Assembly (NCBI GenBank): GCA_945980035.1
Contig: CAMFQG010000003.1
Span: forward strand, 1 to 38,287
Direction of reading: 5' to 3'
Origin: an uncultured Clostridia bacterium
GTDB lineage: Bacteria > Bacillota > Clostridia > Oscillospirales > Acutalibacteraceae
DNA length: 38,287 nucleotides
Below the pieces are notes generated by a model, which saw nothing but the letters and a program-made list of their open reading frames with translations, was not told the DNA's origin and did no database searches. Positions within the stretch are counted from its first letter, which is position 1; each line of letters begins with the position of its first letter. This document shows positions 8,348 to 16,717 of this stretch, in pieces. The translations under genes and the position numbers were made by a program.

Positions 8348-9613
8348 TTAAACCTTTGCAGGATCTGTAATATATCCTGTAACTGCACTTGCAGCGGCAA
8401 CAGCCGGACTTGCAAGGTAAACTTCGCTGTCAACGTGACCCATACGTCCTACAAAGTTACGGTTTGTTGTAGAAACTGCCCTTTCGCCTGCTGCAAGGAT
8501 ACCCATATGACCTCCGAGACAAGGTCCGCATGTAGGTGTTGAAACTATTGCGCCTGCGTCAATAAATATGTCAAATAAGCCCTCGTGCATAGCCTGTTTC
8601 CAAATATTCTGTGTGCCGGGAATCACTATACAGCGCACGCCCTTGGCTAACTTTTTGCCCTTTAATATTTCAGCCGCTGCTCTTAAATCAGAGATTCTTC
8701 CGTTAGTACAGGAGCCGATAACAACCTGGTCGATTTTTACTTCGGTTTCGCCGATTTCGTCAACTGTTTTTGTGTTTTCAGGAAGATGAGGGAATGATAC
8801 GGTTGGTCTGATTTCTGACAAATCTATTGTATATTCCTCGTCATACTCTGCGTCATCATCAGCAACATATTCAACAGGTGTGCCTTGGTATCTTCCGTTG
8901 CAGTACTCACGGGTTACATCGTCAACAGGGAAAATGCCGTTCTTTGCGCCTGCCTCAATAGCCATATTTGCAATACAAAGTCTGTCGTCAATATTCAGGT
9001 ACTGAACGCCCTCCCCTGTAAATTCCATTGACTTGTACAAAGCACCGTCAACACCGATTTTGCCGATAATGTGCAAAATTACGTCTTTACCGGATACAAA
9101 GCCCTGTGGCTTGCCGATTAAGTTGAATTTAATGGCGGATGGAACTTTAAACCAAGCTTTTCCGCTAATCATTCCTGCACACATATCTGTTGAGCCTACG
9201 CCTGTTGAAAAAGCACCCAAAGCACCGTATGTACAGGTGTGAGAGTCAGCACCAATGCACAGACATCCGGGACCTACAAGTCCCATTTCCGGAAGCAGAG
9301 CGTGTTCAATGCCCATCTGACCTACGTCACGATAGTTTTTAATATCGTACTTGTCAGCAAATGTTCTAACCTGCTTTACAAGAGTAGCCGCTTTAATATC
9401 CTTATTTGGAGCAAAGTGATCCATAATCATTGCAATTTTTGTGTTGTCAAAAACCGATGTTGCATTGTTTTCCTCGAATACGTTTATAGCAACAGGGGTT
9501 GTAACGTCGTTACCTAAAACTAAGTCAAGCTGTGCTTCGATAAGCTGACCTGCTTTTACACTTGAAAGTCCTGCGTGTGCCGCAAGAATTTTCTGGGACA
9601 TAGTCATTCCCAT
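8348..9613 (-). CDS. leuC: 3-isopropylmalate dehydratase large subunit
   Basis: The 421-residue aconitase-family protein starts [15 protein letters not shown]. Its 4Fe-4S ligands are visible in GSCTNGR and in [11 protein letters not shown] (C-x2-C), and the substrate region [13 protein letters not shown] is intact. It forms the isopropylmalate isomerase with LeuD. The ORF track adds a TTG at 9622, but AAGGAG lies nine bases before ATG 9613. The protein belongs to the LeuC type that also includes homoaconitase-like enzymes, so the substrate is inferred mainly from the tight pairing with leuD. Confidence 0.94.
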   Translation of the reverse strand: MGMTMSQKILAAHAGLSSVKAGQLIEAQLDLVLGNDVTTPVAINVFEENNATSVFDNTKIAMIMDHFAPNKDIKAATLVKQVRTFADKYDIKNYRDVGQMGIEHALLPEMGLVGPGCLCIGADSHTCTYGALGAFSTGVGSTDMCAGMISGKAWFKVPSAIKFNLIGKPQGFVSGKDVILHIIGKIGVDGALYKSMEFTGEGVQYLNIDDRLCIANMAIEAGAKNGIFPVDDVTREYCNGRYQGTPVEYVADDDAEYDEEYTIDLSEIRPTVSFPHLPENTKTVDEIGETEVKIDQVVIGSCTNGRISDLRAAAEILKGKKLAKGVRCIVIPGTQNIWKQAMHEGLFDIFIDAGAIVSTPTCGPCLGGHMGILAAGERAVSTTNRNFVGRMGHVDSEVYLASPAVAAASAVTGYITDPAKV

Positions 9614-9641
9614 ATCTATCAACTCCTTTTATAATATACCT

Positions 9642-9670
9642 ATTATATTAAATTTTTCCTACTTTAGCAA
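9642..9670 (-). promoter_or_regulatory. Sigma-A promoter for leuCD
   Basis: On the minus strand TTGCTA (9670-9665), a 17-base spacer and TATAAT (9647-9642) precede leuC. The leader before the ribosome binding site is under 30 bases, too short for a T-box, so regulation by leucyl-tRNA at this site is unlikely. Confidence 0.75.
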
Positions 9671-9735
9671 TAGAGTACGGTAAAAAATATTAAATTAACT
9701 TGTCTTAATATCCAATAAGTTCCACTCCCTTTTTG

Positions 9736-9764
9736 TTGACCAATTATTTTTTGTATGATATAAT
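9736..9764 (+). promoter_or_regulatory. Sigma-A promoter for the CHAP/Big_2 protein gene
   Basis: TTGACC and TATAAT are separated by exactly 17 bases. A TATATATATA run follows. The promoter is divergent from the leuCD promoter with about 65 bases between the -35 elements. Confidence 0.8.
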
Positions 9765-9831
9765 TATATATATATTTGTCGAATTATGTATGAATAAAAA
9801 CTATAAATAACGGAATTTAAGGAATGACATT

Positions 9832-12030
9832 ATGGCAGTAAAAATAAAGCGTTCAACTGCTTTGTTTATAAGTATAATACTATTATTTGCAGTTGTATTT
9901 TCACAAACAGGCGTGTCCGCCGCTTCATATCCCACTACTCACCCAAACACCTATAAAAATACAGGTAACGGTGCGCTGGATATAGTTGGAGTTGCACGGA
10001 CGCAAATTGGATATAAACAAGTTGGTGGCACAAAGTACGGACATTGGTACAATAAGCTTTTTGTAAATCAGCCCTGGTGCGCAATGTTTGTCAGCTGGTG
10101 TGCCGATCAGGCAGGCGTGCCTCAAACTATTTTACCGAAACACGCGTCCTGTAGTGCTTGGGTAAAATGGTTTAAAGATCAGGGATTGTGGCAGGACAGC
10201 CAATATTACGGTGGTAAATACACTCCAAAAGCAGGCGACGTTGTGTTTTACCGCAACTCGGGAAGCAGTGCTGTGTCGGACCACACAGGTGTAGTTGTAG
10301 GTACAAACGGAAGTTACCTCCACGTAATCGAGGGTAACTCTACAAATGTTTCGGTGTGTGAGTTTAAAACTAATTCAAGCAGAATGTTAAAAAGCAGTTA
10401 TGTAATCGGTTACGGTACACCAAAGTACGACGGTAATGTCAGCACTCCTCCTGAGGACGAGCCTACCGACCACGAGCAATGGCAGCTTACCGACACCGAT
10501 GTGCTTATGCTTAGGAGCAGTTATTCAACAAGCTCCGAGAAGCTGACCACCATTTCAATAGGACAGCTGTTGAAGGTTACAGATTTCAAGCAAAACGGCG
10601 GTTATTTGTGGGGTTACACAAAGCACAACGGAAAAACAGGATGGTGTGCTCTTGATTACTGCACATATATTCAAGGCAACATTGACGGAGAATATTATCA
10701 GCTTCCGCCGTCAGTATCTCCTACTTCTCTGACCTTGTATGCAACTAATACCAAAAAGCTCTCCGTTACAAACGGACTTGGAGGAAAGTACTCAAGCTCT
10801 GATAAGGCAGTGGCAACCGTCAACAAAAACGGCAAGATTACCGCTGTCAGCAAGGGCAGTGCAACTATTACCTGTAAAACAAATACAGGCAGTGCAAAAT
10901 GCAAGCTCACTGTAAACAATCCGGAGATTGACCAGGAAAAGCCTACGGTTTGCATCGGCGATAAAATCCAACTGACTGTCAACGCAATGTCAATAATTGA
11001 TACTTGGGAAAGCTCTGACAAAACCATAGCAAAGGTTGACGCAAACGGAAATGTAAGGGGTATAAGCGAAGGTAAGGCTACTATAACTGCATCAAGGGGA
11101 GAAGTAAAGGCAAGTGCTGTTGTTACCGTTACAAAAGAGCCTACTACATATCAAAACTTTACTGTAAAGAGCCAAAACACCTATCTTTACGACAACTATA
11201 TGGGCAACAAAAAGGTGCTTATTCCTGTGGGAACGCCATTAAAGGTTAAAAGTGTTAAATACTCCGATACCTACACATGGGGAGAAACTACTTATAAATC
11301 CACACCGGGCTGGGTTATTATCAGCAAATGTACGTATGAAAACGGTTCTATCGGCGGAAAGGTATATTTAAAACGTCCGTTCCTAAAGAAAACCGAAAGT
11401 ACAATTTACCTGAAGGCTACTTATCCGATTACGGTTAAGGCAAAAACTGGTGCAAGCACCTTTAAAAGTCAAAATCCAAAGATAGCCTCTGTTGACAAGG
11501 ACGGAGTTGTTACTGCACTTTCTGCCGGTACAACAACCATTGACGTTGTAAACAACAACACGAAGCTGAAATTCAAGGTGACTGTGCTGAACCCTGTTTT
11601 GTCAAACACTCAGCTTGACTTGTTCAAGGGGAAAAAATTTACCCTTACCGTTAAGGGCGGAGACGGAGAAATCAAGTGGGGCAGTACCAACAAGGAGGTT
11701 GCCAAAGTAAATAAAAAAGGTGTTGTTACACCGATAGGTTACGGTACGGCAACAATAAAAGCAAAAAGAAACGGAATTTTGACAACCTGTGAGGTTACTG
11801 TTTTTGATCCGATTTTGTCAAAAACTACTCAAAAGCTAAAGGTTGGGCAAAAGCTTTTCCTTACCGTATCTCAAAACAAAAGCGACAGCATTGTCTGGAA
11901 AAGCTCAAACAAAAAGATTGTGAAGGTTGGCGCAAAGGGTAAGCTGACAGGTGTTGCAAAAGGAAAAGCAACCGTAACTGCTGCAGTTGACGGATACACC
12001 CTCAGCTGTGTTGTAAAGGTTGTAGAATAA
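9832..12030 (+). CDS. Secreted CHAP-domain cell-wall hydrolase with SH3-like and Big_2 repeats
   Basis: The 732-residue protein has a signal peptide (KIKR, hydrophobic run, cleavage after about residue 30, VSA|AS). Residues about 45-200 form a CHAP-type amidase/endopeptidase domain with candidate catalytic Cys83 (PWCAMF), His151 (SDHTGVV) and a polar residue in VIEGNS. A first SH3-like domain spans about 217-280, two Big_2 Ig-like domains about 290-436, a second SH3-like segment about 440-505 and three more Big_2 domains to the end. Each Big_2 unit shows the W/S-S-x-x-x-x-A-x-V-x-x-x-G pattern. It probably cuts peptidoglycan cross-links while the repeats bind the wall. It is monocistronic, with its own promoter and terminator. 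Confidence 0.88.
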   Translation: MAVKIKRSTALFISIILLFAVVFSQTGVSAASYPTTHPNTYKNTGNGALDIVGVARTQIGYKQVGGTKYGHWYNKLFVNQPWCAMFVSWCADQAGVPQTILPKHASCSAWVKWFKDQGLWQDSQYYGGKYTPKAGDVVFYRNSGSSAVSDHTGVVVGTNGSYLHVIEGNSTNVSVCEFKTNSSRMLKSSYVIGYGTPKYDGNVSTPPEDEPTDHEQWQLTDTDVLMLRSSYSTSSEKLTTISIGQLLKVTDFKQNGGYLWGYTKHNGKTGWCALDYCTYIQGNIDGEYYQLPPSVSPTSLTLYATNTKKLSVTNGLGGKYSSSDKAVATVNKNGKITAVSKGSATITCKTNTGSAKCKLTVNNPEIDQEKPTVCIGDKIQLTVNAMSIIDTWESSDKTIAKVDANGNVRGISEGKATITASRGEVKASAVVTVTKEPTTYQNFTVKSQNTYLYDNYMGNKKVLIPVGTPLKVKSVKYSDTYTWGETTYKSTPGWVIISKCTYENGSIGGKVYLKRPFLKKTESTIYLKATYPITVKAKTGASTFKSQNPKIASVDKDGVVTALSAGTTTIDVVNNNTKLKFKVTVLNPVLSNTQLDLFKGKKFTLTVKGGDGEIKWGSTNKEVAKVNKKGVVTPIGYGTATIKAKRNGILTTCEVTVFDPILSKTTQKLKVGQKLFLTVSQNKSDSIVWKSSNKKIVKVGAKGKLTGVAKGKATVTAAVDGYTLSCVVKVVE

Positions 12031-12044
12031 ATTTGTACAAATAC

Positions 12045-12110
12045 AAGTGTCTGTAATTGTTAATATTTACGATTGAAGTTAAATATTAACAATTTTACAG
12101 GCACTTTTTT
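12045..12110 (+). terminator. Long terminator after the CHAP protein gene
   Basis: AAGTGTCTGTAATTGTTAATATTTA pairs with TAAATATTAACAATTTTACAGGCACTT, with small bulges and an 11-base loop, followed by TTTTTT. This is an unusually long but ordinary rho-independent signal. Confidence 0.85.
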
Positions 12111-12185
12111 GTTATACGGCTAATAAATTGAGATATATAATTGTTATTAGTAAACATATTTTATTATAAAATGAGGCGACTGTTT

Positions 12186-12873
12186 ATGAGTAAAGCTAAA
12201 AGAATGTCAAAAAAGACATTGGCAATTATTATGTCTATGATGTTAATGTTGTCGGCAGTTTCTGTTTTCGCTGTTACTGCAAATGCAGTAACAGGTACAA
12301 CTATTGATTACGTTTTCACAGGAAATGACAAGGATACCTCCGGCTATGCTGAGGGTACAATTACACTTTCATCTGACACAGACGGAACATACAGTTTGTA
12401 TTGGGCAGATGATACAAAGGCTCTCGATGGCTACTATGCCATAACTTCTCTTACTGTATCTGAAAATAACCTGTGGCACAGCTTCTGTTGAACCGACAGA
12501 AGCTACACAGCCTACTACAGAAAGCACTCCTACTACCCAGGTAAGCTACACTGTATATATGGTGCCTGATGCAGATTCACAGGCTTCAAAAAACACCTTT
12601 AAGCTGAATGTTAAGGATAGCTCCAACACTTATCACCCATATTGGTTTACAAAAACCGATACACTTTATTCAGAGGGTAGATATGTGTATAAAACAGTTA
12701 TAGAAAACCCAACATACACAGACGTTATAAAGGTGCAGTTCCAGACCTATGACTCAACTCAGCAAACCTGGATTGGTCAGGTTGTTGATGAAAAGAGTGT
12801 CCCGCTGTCTTACTATGACGGAAAATGTATGGTATGCACATCTGTAAGCGCAGGTGCTTTGCAACAGCAGTAG
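12186..12873 (+). pseudogene. Frameshifted gene for a secreted Thr/Pro-linker protein
   Basis: Two ORFs in different frames read as one protein. The first half (from ATG 12186, GAGG nine bases upstream) has a clear signal peptide ending VTANA and a domain with LYWADDTKALDGYY, a pattern I recall from large secreted Ruminococcus proteins. It stops at 12491. The second half is open in the +1 frame from 12445 and begins with a PT-rich linker (EPTEATQPTTEST) followed by a beta-rich domain to 12873. The frame change must lie within 12445-12488. The first domain looks too short, so a small deletion is as likely as a single-base error. No heptamer slip site is seen. The alternative in-frame ATG at 12171 lacks a ribosome binding site. 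Confidence 0.65.
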
Positions 12874-12903
12874 AGACAATAAAAGACATAATATTATAAG
12901 TTA

Positions 12904-12932
12904 TTGCAAAAAAATTTCTGCTATGGTATAAT
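12904..12932 (+). promoter_or_regulatory. Promoter for the AraC-family regulator
   Basis: TTGCAA, a 17-base spacer and TATAAT, with an upstream TGG giving an extended -10 (TGgTATAAT). It lies between the broken gene and the regulator. Confidence 0.75.
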
Positions 12933-12982
12933 ATGAATGTGGATTTTATACACAAATGATTTAGAAGTTTATTGGTGTTAAA

Positions 12983-13825
12983 ATGAAATATCTATACGAA
13001 AAAGTAAATTACGAGAAAAACATTCCTGCAAAAATTTTGATGCAGGACAAACCCGGATGGCGCTGTCGTACTGAGCTTCACTGGCATAAAGAGCTTGAAA
13101 TGATTTATATGATAAAGGGCCATTTGGACGTTACTGTTAACGGCAAAAAAAGAAGTTTGGATGATGACGGATTGCTGTTTTGCAATTCTGAGGATATTCA
13201 TACCACAAATATTGAGGATGACAATATGCACAACAGATATATTGTTGTACAGTTATCCTATGAGTATCTTCGTGAATTTTGCGACAAGGCTGACGGATTA
13301 TTCTTTAATGTGGATTCAAACCCAAAGGCTGTGGAGAAAATCAAGGAGTCCTTGCTGAAGCTTGTGGACTACAGTGAAAACGGCAAATATCAGTACGTTG
13401 ATTTGTTAAAGTACAGTGAAATCCTAAAAATTTACCACGTACTTTTAAGTGAGTGTTCAACAAGTAAAAAGAATGCTTACATTTCAAAAGCTCCAAGCAA
13501 TTTCAGCTATGCAAAGAGAGTGTTGGAGTATATAGGCAAGAATTATAAAAACGAGATTTCACTTAACGATATGGCCGACCTTGTAGGCTTATCCCCTGCA
13601 TATTTTTCAAAGTATTTTAAGAATATTACAGGAACAAGCTTTACCCATTACCTTAACGGTATCAGGCTTGATTACGCAATTAAGGATATGCTTGCCCGTA
13701 ACAGCTCTGTTACTGAGGCGGCTCTTGAAAACGGTTTTCCAAATGTTAAGTCATTTATCACAATGTGTAAAAAGGTTTATGGCTCAACTCCTGCTCAGTA
13801 CAAAAAACATTATAACGATGATTAA
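12983..13825 (+). CDS. AraC-family transcriptional regulator with cupin sensor domain
   Basis: The 280-residue protein has an N-terminal cupin-like sensing domain (residues about 15-95, with HWHKELEMIYMIKG and the GLLFCNSEDIHT strand) and a C-terminal double helix-turn-helix of about 100 residues. The latter includes ISLNDMADLVGLSPAYFSKYFK and GFPNVKSFITMCKKVYGSTP, the AraC signature. Such proteins usually sense a sugar or similar small molecule and activate nearby genes. No transport or catabolic gene sits next to it, so its target is unknown. It is transcribed alone, between its own promoter and a strong terminator. Confidence 0.9.
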   Translation: MKYLYEKVNYEKNIPAKILMQDKPGWRCRTELHWHKELEMIYMIKGHLDVTVNGKKRSLDDDGLLFCNSEDIHTTNIEDDNMHNRYIVVQLSYEYLREFCDKADGLFFNVDSNPKAVEKIKESLLKLVDYSENGKYQYVDLLKYSEILKIYHVLLSECSTSKKNAYISKAPSNFSYAKRVLEYIGKNYKNEISLNDMADLVGLSPAYFSKYFKNITGTSFTHYLNGIRLDYAIKDMLARNSSVTEAALENGFPNVKSFITMCKKVYGSTPAQYKKHYNDD

Positions 13826-13857
13826 TAAAGACGTGTGCTTTTGCACACGTCTTTATT
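13824..13857 (+). terminator. Terminator after the AraC-family gene
   Basis: AATAAAGACGTGTGC, TTTT loop, GCACACGTCTTTATT is a perfect 15-base stem. It overlaps the stop codon of the regulator, and its distal arm touches the -35 box of the next promoter. Confidence 0.9.
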
Positions 13858-13884
13858 GACTTTTGCAGAAAACCGTAATAAAAT
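13856..13884 (+). promoter_or_regulatory. Promoter for the DHHW-protein/dockerin operon
   Basis: TTGACT, a 17-base spacer and TAAAAT. The -35 overlaps the last bases of the preceding terminator stem. GAGGG lies a few bases before ATG 13922. Confidence 0.65.
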
Positions 13885-13921
13885 GTAAACGGAATTATTA
13901 TGCAATTAAAGAGGGTAAAAA

Positions 13922-15439
13922 ATGAACAATCAAGAGGATAACTTTTCAAGGCTTTTTGACGAGGATTATTACCGTCAGCTGGAAAATGAAATAAAAAATC
14001 ACGGGCAGAGTGGTGCTCCTACACCGCCGATAAATGCAACAAAAAGTACAGAAACCTTTGTAAATAAGGACGAAAACACAGAATCTTCCGTAAATGTAAA
14101 AGTAAATACAAAAAAACGTCCCACACCTAAAAGCTCTGTTTATGATGAGATTTTCAGCAGTCACGAAAATAACCGTCACCACGATATTTATCAGACCTTT
14201 TCAATTCCAAAGATTTCTGAGGATATGGAAACACAAAGACCTAAGCAGAAAATTGATTTCAGCAAAGCAGAGGACTACGACGTTTTCAATGACGGCACAA
14301 AGAGAAAGAAAAGCCACAAAGGGTTGTTGATTACCCTGATTATAGTAGCAGTAATTTTGCTGTTAGCAGGCGGTGTGTTTTTATGCTATCAGCAGGGATA
14401 CCTTGATGCTGTTTTTCCAAAAGCCGATACTGCACAAGAGGAAACAACGGCTACTGTATCTACAGAGGCTCCTACAGAAAAGCCAACGGAAAATTTGCTT
14501 GACAACACTTATTTTATTACCCCTGAGCCTAAGGATAACAAGGCAAAGGGACACTTTGACAACAGCAGTTTTATATGGAATGACAAGGCGTTTGAGCTTT
14601 TCTACGGCGATGACACTCTTGCTAAAAATTACGCAAAGGGCATAAATTACTGTGCTGACAAGCTGGGTGATAACTTTACCGTCTATGATATGATTGTGCC
14701 TACTCACGTAGAAATGGGCTTGCCAAGTAGGTTAATTGAGGACGGCACGGTAAATTCTCTATCGCAGTCAAGAAATATCGGCACAGCCTACAAGAATATG
14801 AACGATAGTGTAATACCTGTAAACTGCTACAATTATCTTGCAAATCACTGTAATGAATATATTTACTACAACACCGACCACCACTGGTCAGGCTTAGGCT
14901 CCTATTACGCATATCAGGCATTTGCCGAAAAGCTGGGACTTCCTGCGCTTAATCTTAAAGATTGTGACGAAAACACAATCGAGGGATTTTACGGAACACT
15001 TGCAAACAATGTTTCCGCAGATTTACCTGCCGATACTGTTACTTTCTGGACTTTCCCATACGATACCTCAAACACAATTTATTACAACGGACCTAACAAA
15101 TCCGGCACCCCCTCAACTGTTTACTATATGAACGGCGTAGGCGGTCCAAATACCTACGGAGTATTTTTGTGGGGAGATCAGCCCCTTGAGGTTTTAAAAT
15201 CCCAAAGTCCAAAGGCAAAGGGTAAAATAGCTCTTGTAAAAGAGAGCTTCGGCAACGCATTTGCACCTTATTTAACATATAATTATGAGGAAGTACACGT
15301 TGTTGACTTTAGGTATTTTGACAGTAACCTAAAAGAATATTGTGAGAAAAATAAGATTGACACTGTCATATTTATGAACGGTGTTATGTCGGCAAATACA
15401 CCAATGCAGGTGGATAAAATTAAAGGACTGTTTAAGTAA
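13922..15439 (+). CDS. Membrane-anchored DHHW-motif protein (SGNH/AlgX-like)
   Basis: The 505-residue protein has a long polar N-terminus of about 133 residues, one membrane helix (about 134-157, GLLITLIIVAVILLLAGGVFL), a Thr/Glu/Pro linker and an extracellular domain. That domain contains NTDHHWSGLGSYYAYQAF (DHHW at 319-322) and a late VKESFGNAFAPYL. DHHW proteins are related to AlgX/AlgJ-type SGNH acetylesterase or transferase folds that modify surface polymers, and often sit beside an MBOAT acyltransferase. No MBOAT gene is seen here. The cytosolic tail is longer than needed for anchoring. The gene overlaps the mini-dockerin gene by one base (TAATG). Confidence 0.8.
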   Translation: MNNQEDNFSRLFDEDYYRQLENEIKNHGQSGAPTPPINATKSTETFVNKDENTESSVNVKVNTKKRPTPKSSVYDEIFSSHENNRHHDIYQTFSIPKISEDMETQRPKQKIDFSKAEDYDVFNDGTKRKKSHKGLLITLIIVAVILLLAGGVFLCYQQGYLDAVFPKADTAQEETTATVSTEAPTEKPTENLLDNTYFITPEPKDNKAKGHFDNSSFIWNDKAFELFYGDDTLAKNYAKGINYCADKLGDNFTVYDMIVPTHVEMGLPSRLIEDGTVNSLSQSRNIGTAYKNMNDSVIPVNCYNYLANHCNEYIYYNTDHHWSGLGSYYAYQAFAEKLGLPALNLKDCDENTIEGFYGTLANNVSADLPADTVTFWTFPYDTSNTIYYNGPNKSGTPSTVYYMNGVGGPNTYGVFLWGDQPLEVLKSQSPKAKGKIALVKESFGNAFAPYLTYNYEEVHVVDFRYFDSNLKEYCEKNKIDTVIFMNGVMSANTPMQVDKIKGLFK

Positions 15440-15711
15440 TGAAAAAATTTATTATAACTTTGTTAATTACAATTATTGCTTGCTTTTCCATATTTGCAGT
15501 TAGTGGGTTAAATATTAATGATGCTACCGCTATACAAAAGTACCTTGCAGGTTTTTCTGTAGAGAATTTTGACAAGAATTCTGCCGACTATAATAAAGAC
15601 GGCGAAATTAATATTCGTGACGTAACCGCTATCCAAAAGGAACTTGCAAAAGTTACTGACACTATACCAAAGGAAACTGAGGATATAGGGGAGATATTAA
15701 TGGGAAATTGA
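15439..15711 (+). CDS. Small secreted dockerin-like protein
   Basis: The 90-residue product has a signal peptide (MKKF, hydrophobic run to about residue 21) followed directly by INDATAIQKYLAGF, and then by a complete F-hand-like segment DYNKDGEINIRDVTAIQKELA (Asp50, Asn52, Asp54 and Asp61 in calcium-ligand spacing). The two helices mirror each other as in type I dockerins, but the first calcium loop is missing and seems replaced by the signal peptide. It starts at the ATG overlapping the DHHW stop, so translation is probably coupled. The last residues (MGN) run into an AATGG-type short repeat, so the C-terminus may have been altered. Cohesin partners are not in the window. Confidence 0.7.
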   Translation: MKKFIITLLITIIACFSIFAVSGLNINDATAIQKYLAGFSVENFDKNSADYNKDGEINIRDVTAIQKELAKVTDTIPKETEDIGEILMGN

Positions 15712-15881
15712 AAATGGAAAATGGAAAATGAAGGTCGAGCAGAAAAATTCATCTGTAAATAAACTTCTATTCCCGACCGAATCAATAACAATCCCTCAGT
15801 CGGGCAGAAATGTTTTTTGTAAAAACAAAGCTGTCTGCTCGAAATGGATGCAACGTCACGTTGCCCCGACCGGATTCAAAA
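15704..15881. repeat. Hairpin-rich intergenic element with short tandem repeat
   Basis: GGAAATTGAAAATGGAAAATGGAAAATG is a short imperfect tandem repeat at the dockerin stop codon. It is followed by an inverted pair CCCGAC/GTCGGG (15772-15777, 15799-15804) and a perfect CAACGTCACGTTG palindrome (15851-15863). ORFs of about 70-83 codons on both strands have no ribosome binding site and look accidental. The composition resembles the dispersed intergenic repeats of Clostridia, but no second copy lies in this window. Confidence 0.4.
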
Positions 15882-15913
15882 ATAAACTCCACAGCCGACG
15901 CTGTGGAGTTTAT
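15882..15913 (-). terminator. Terminator after tatD
   Basis: ATAAACTCCACAGC, a four-base loop and GCTGTGGAGTTTAT form a perfect 14-base stem. On the minus strand it runs into TTTTTG directly after the tatD stop. Confidence 0.85.
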
Positions 15914-15914
15914 G

Positions 15915-16673
15915 TTATATTCCGTAAAATTTTCTCGCGTTTTCTGCGGTAATATCAAGGACCTCCTGTGGACTGATGCCCTTAATTTCCGCAATTTTTT
16001 CCGCTACATAGACAATGTTTCTGCTGTCGTTTCGCTGTCCTCTAAAGGGAACAGGACTTAAATATGGCGCGTCGGTTTCAAGCATAAGCCTGTCCATTGG
16101 CACATACTCGGCACATTCTACGCTGTGACGTGCGTTTTTAAAGGTAACTACGCCCCCCAAGCTGATGCTCATACCAAGCTTTAGCACTTCCTTTAGCATC
16201 TCTACACTTCCGCTGAAGCAGTGAACCAAACCCTTTGGCTTATACTTTTTTAAGTATTCCATAGTGTCCTGATGAGCCTCTCTGTCGTGAACGATAACCG
16301 GCACATCAAGCTTGTTTGCAAGGATAAGCTGTTCTTCGAAAATTCTTTTTTGTAAATCCCTTGGTGTGTCCCAATGATAGTCAAGGCCGATTTCACCTAA
16401 TGCTACGCATTTGGGGTGAGCTAAAAACTTTTCAAGCCTGTTTAAATAATCCTCAGGCACGTCGTCCAAACATTCCGGATGAAATCCTGCGGTAAAGTAA
16501 ATGTGGGGATATTTTTCTGCGTAAGCTTGCAGAAATTCTGCGGTTTTTAAATCTGTAGCATTGCTTACTACTCCTACAACTCCGTTGTTTGGCAAGGCTT
16601 CAATTATACTGTCCCTGTCCTCGTCAAACCATTTATCGTCGTAATGTGCATGTGCGTCAAATATATTTTCCAT
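15915..16673 (-). CDS. tatD: TatD-family metal-dependent DNase/hydrolase
   Basis: The 252-residue protein is of normal TatD length. Metal ligands are visible in FDAHAHYDD near the start, ALGEIGLDYHW, VHDREAH, LVHCFSGS and MLETDAPYL, and it ends with the family-typical ENARKFYGI. It is a cytosolic metal-dependent nuclease, with 3'-5' exonuclease or D-aminoacyl hydrolase activity in relatives. The ORF track extends to 16817; I chose ATG 16673 because the conserved domain starts there, GGTGAT lies five bases upstream and a promoter sits just before it. Confidence 0.93.
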   Translation of the reverse strand: MENIFDAHAHYDDKWFDEDRDSIIEALPNNGVVGVVSNATDLKTAEFLQAYAEKYPHIYFTAGFHPECLDDVPEDYLNRLEKFLAHPKCVALGEIGLDYHWDTPRDLQKRIFEEQLILANKLDVPVIVHDREAHQDTMEYLKKYKPKGLVHCFSGSVEMLKEVLKLGMSISLGGVVTFKNARHSVECAEYVPMDRLMLETDAPYLSPVPFRGQRNDSRNIVYVAEKIAEIKGISPQEVLDITAENARKFYGI

Positions 16674-16688
16674 AAAATCACCACACAT

Positions 16689-16717
16689 ATTATAACTTGA
16701 TAACCTTGATTTTTCAA
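16689..16717 (-). promoter_or_regulatory. Promoter for tatD
   Basis: On the minus strand TTGAAA (16717-16712), a 17-base spacer and TATAAT (16694-16689). The -35 overlaps the stop codon of the small membrane ORF and a perfect AACCTTGA/TCAAGGTT palindrome (16702-16721). Confidence 0.75.

Noticed and set aside
9614-9665. Possible T-box or leucine leader before leuC
   Set aside because: The transcript leader is under 30 bases before the ribosome binding site, too short for a T-box or a leader peptide with attenuator.
12445-12488. Programmed ribosomal frameshift in the broken secreted gene
   Set aside because: No slippery heptamer, no stop-codon-stimulated shift site and no strong downstream stem were seen; deletion or sequencing error is simpler.
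15810-16061. 83-codon plus-strand ORF and its minus-strand counterpart (15782-15994)
   Set aside because: Both span the terminator hairpin and the tatD end, lack ribosome binding sites, and mirror each other because of the palindromes.
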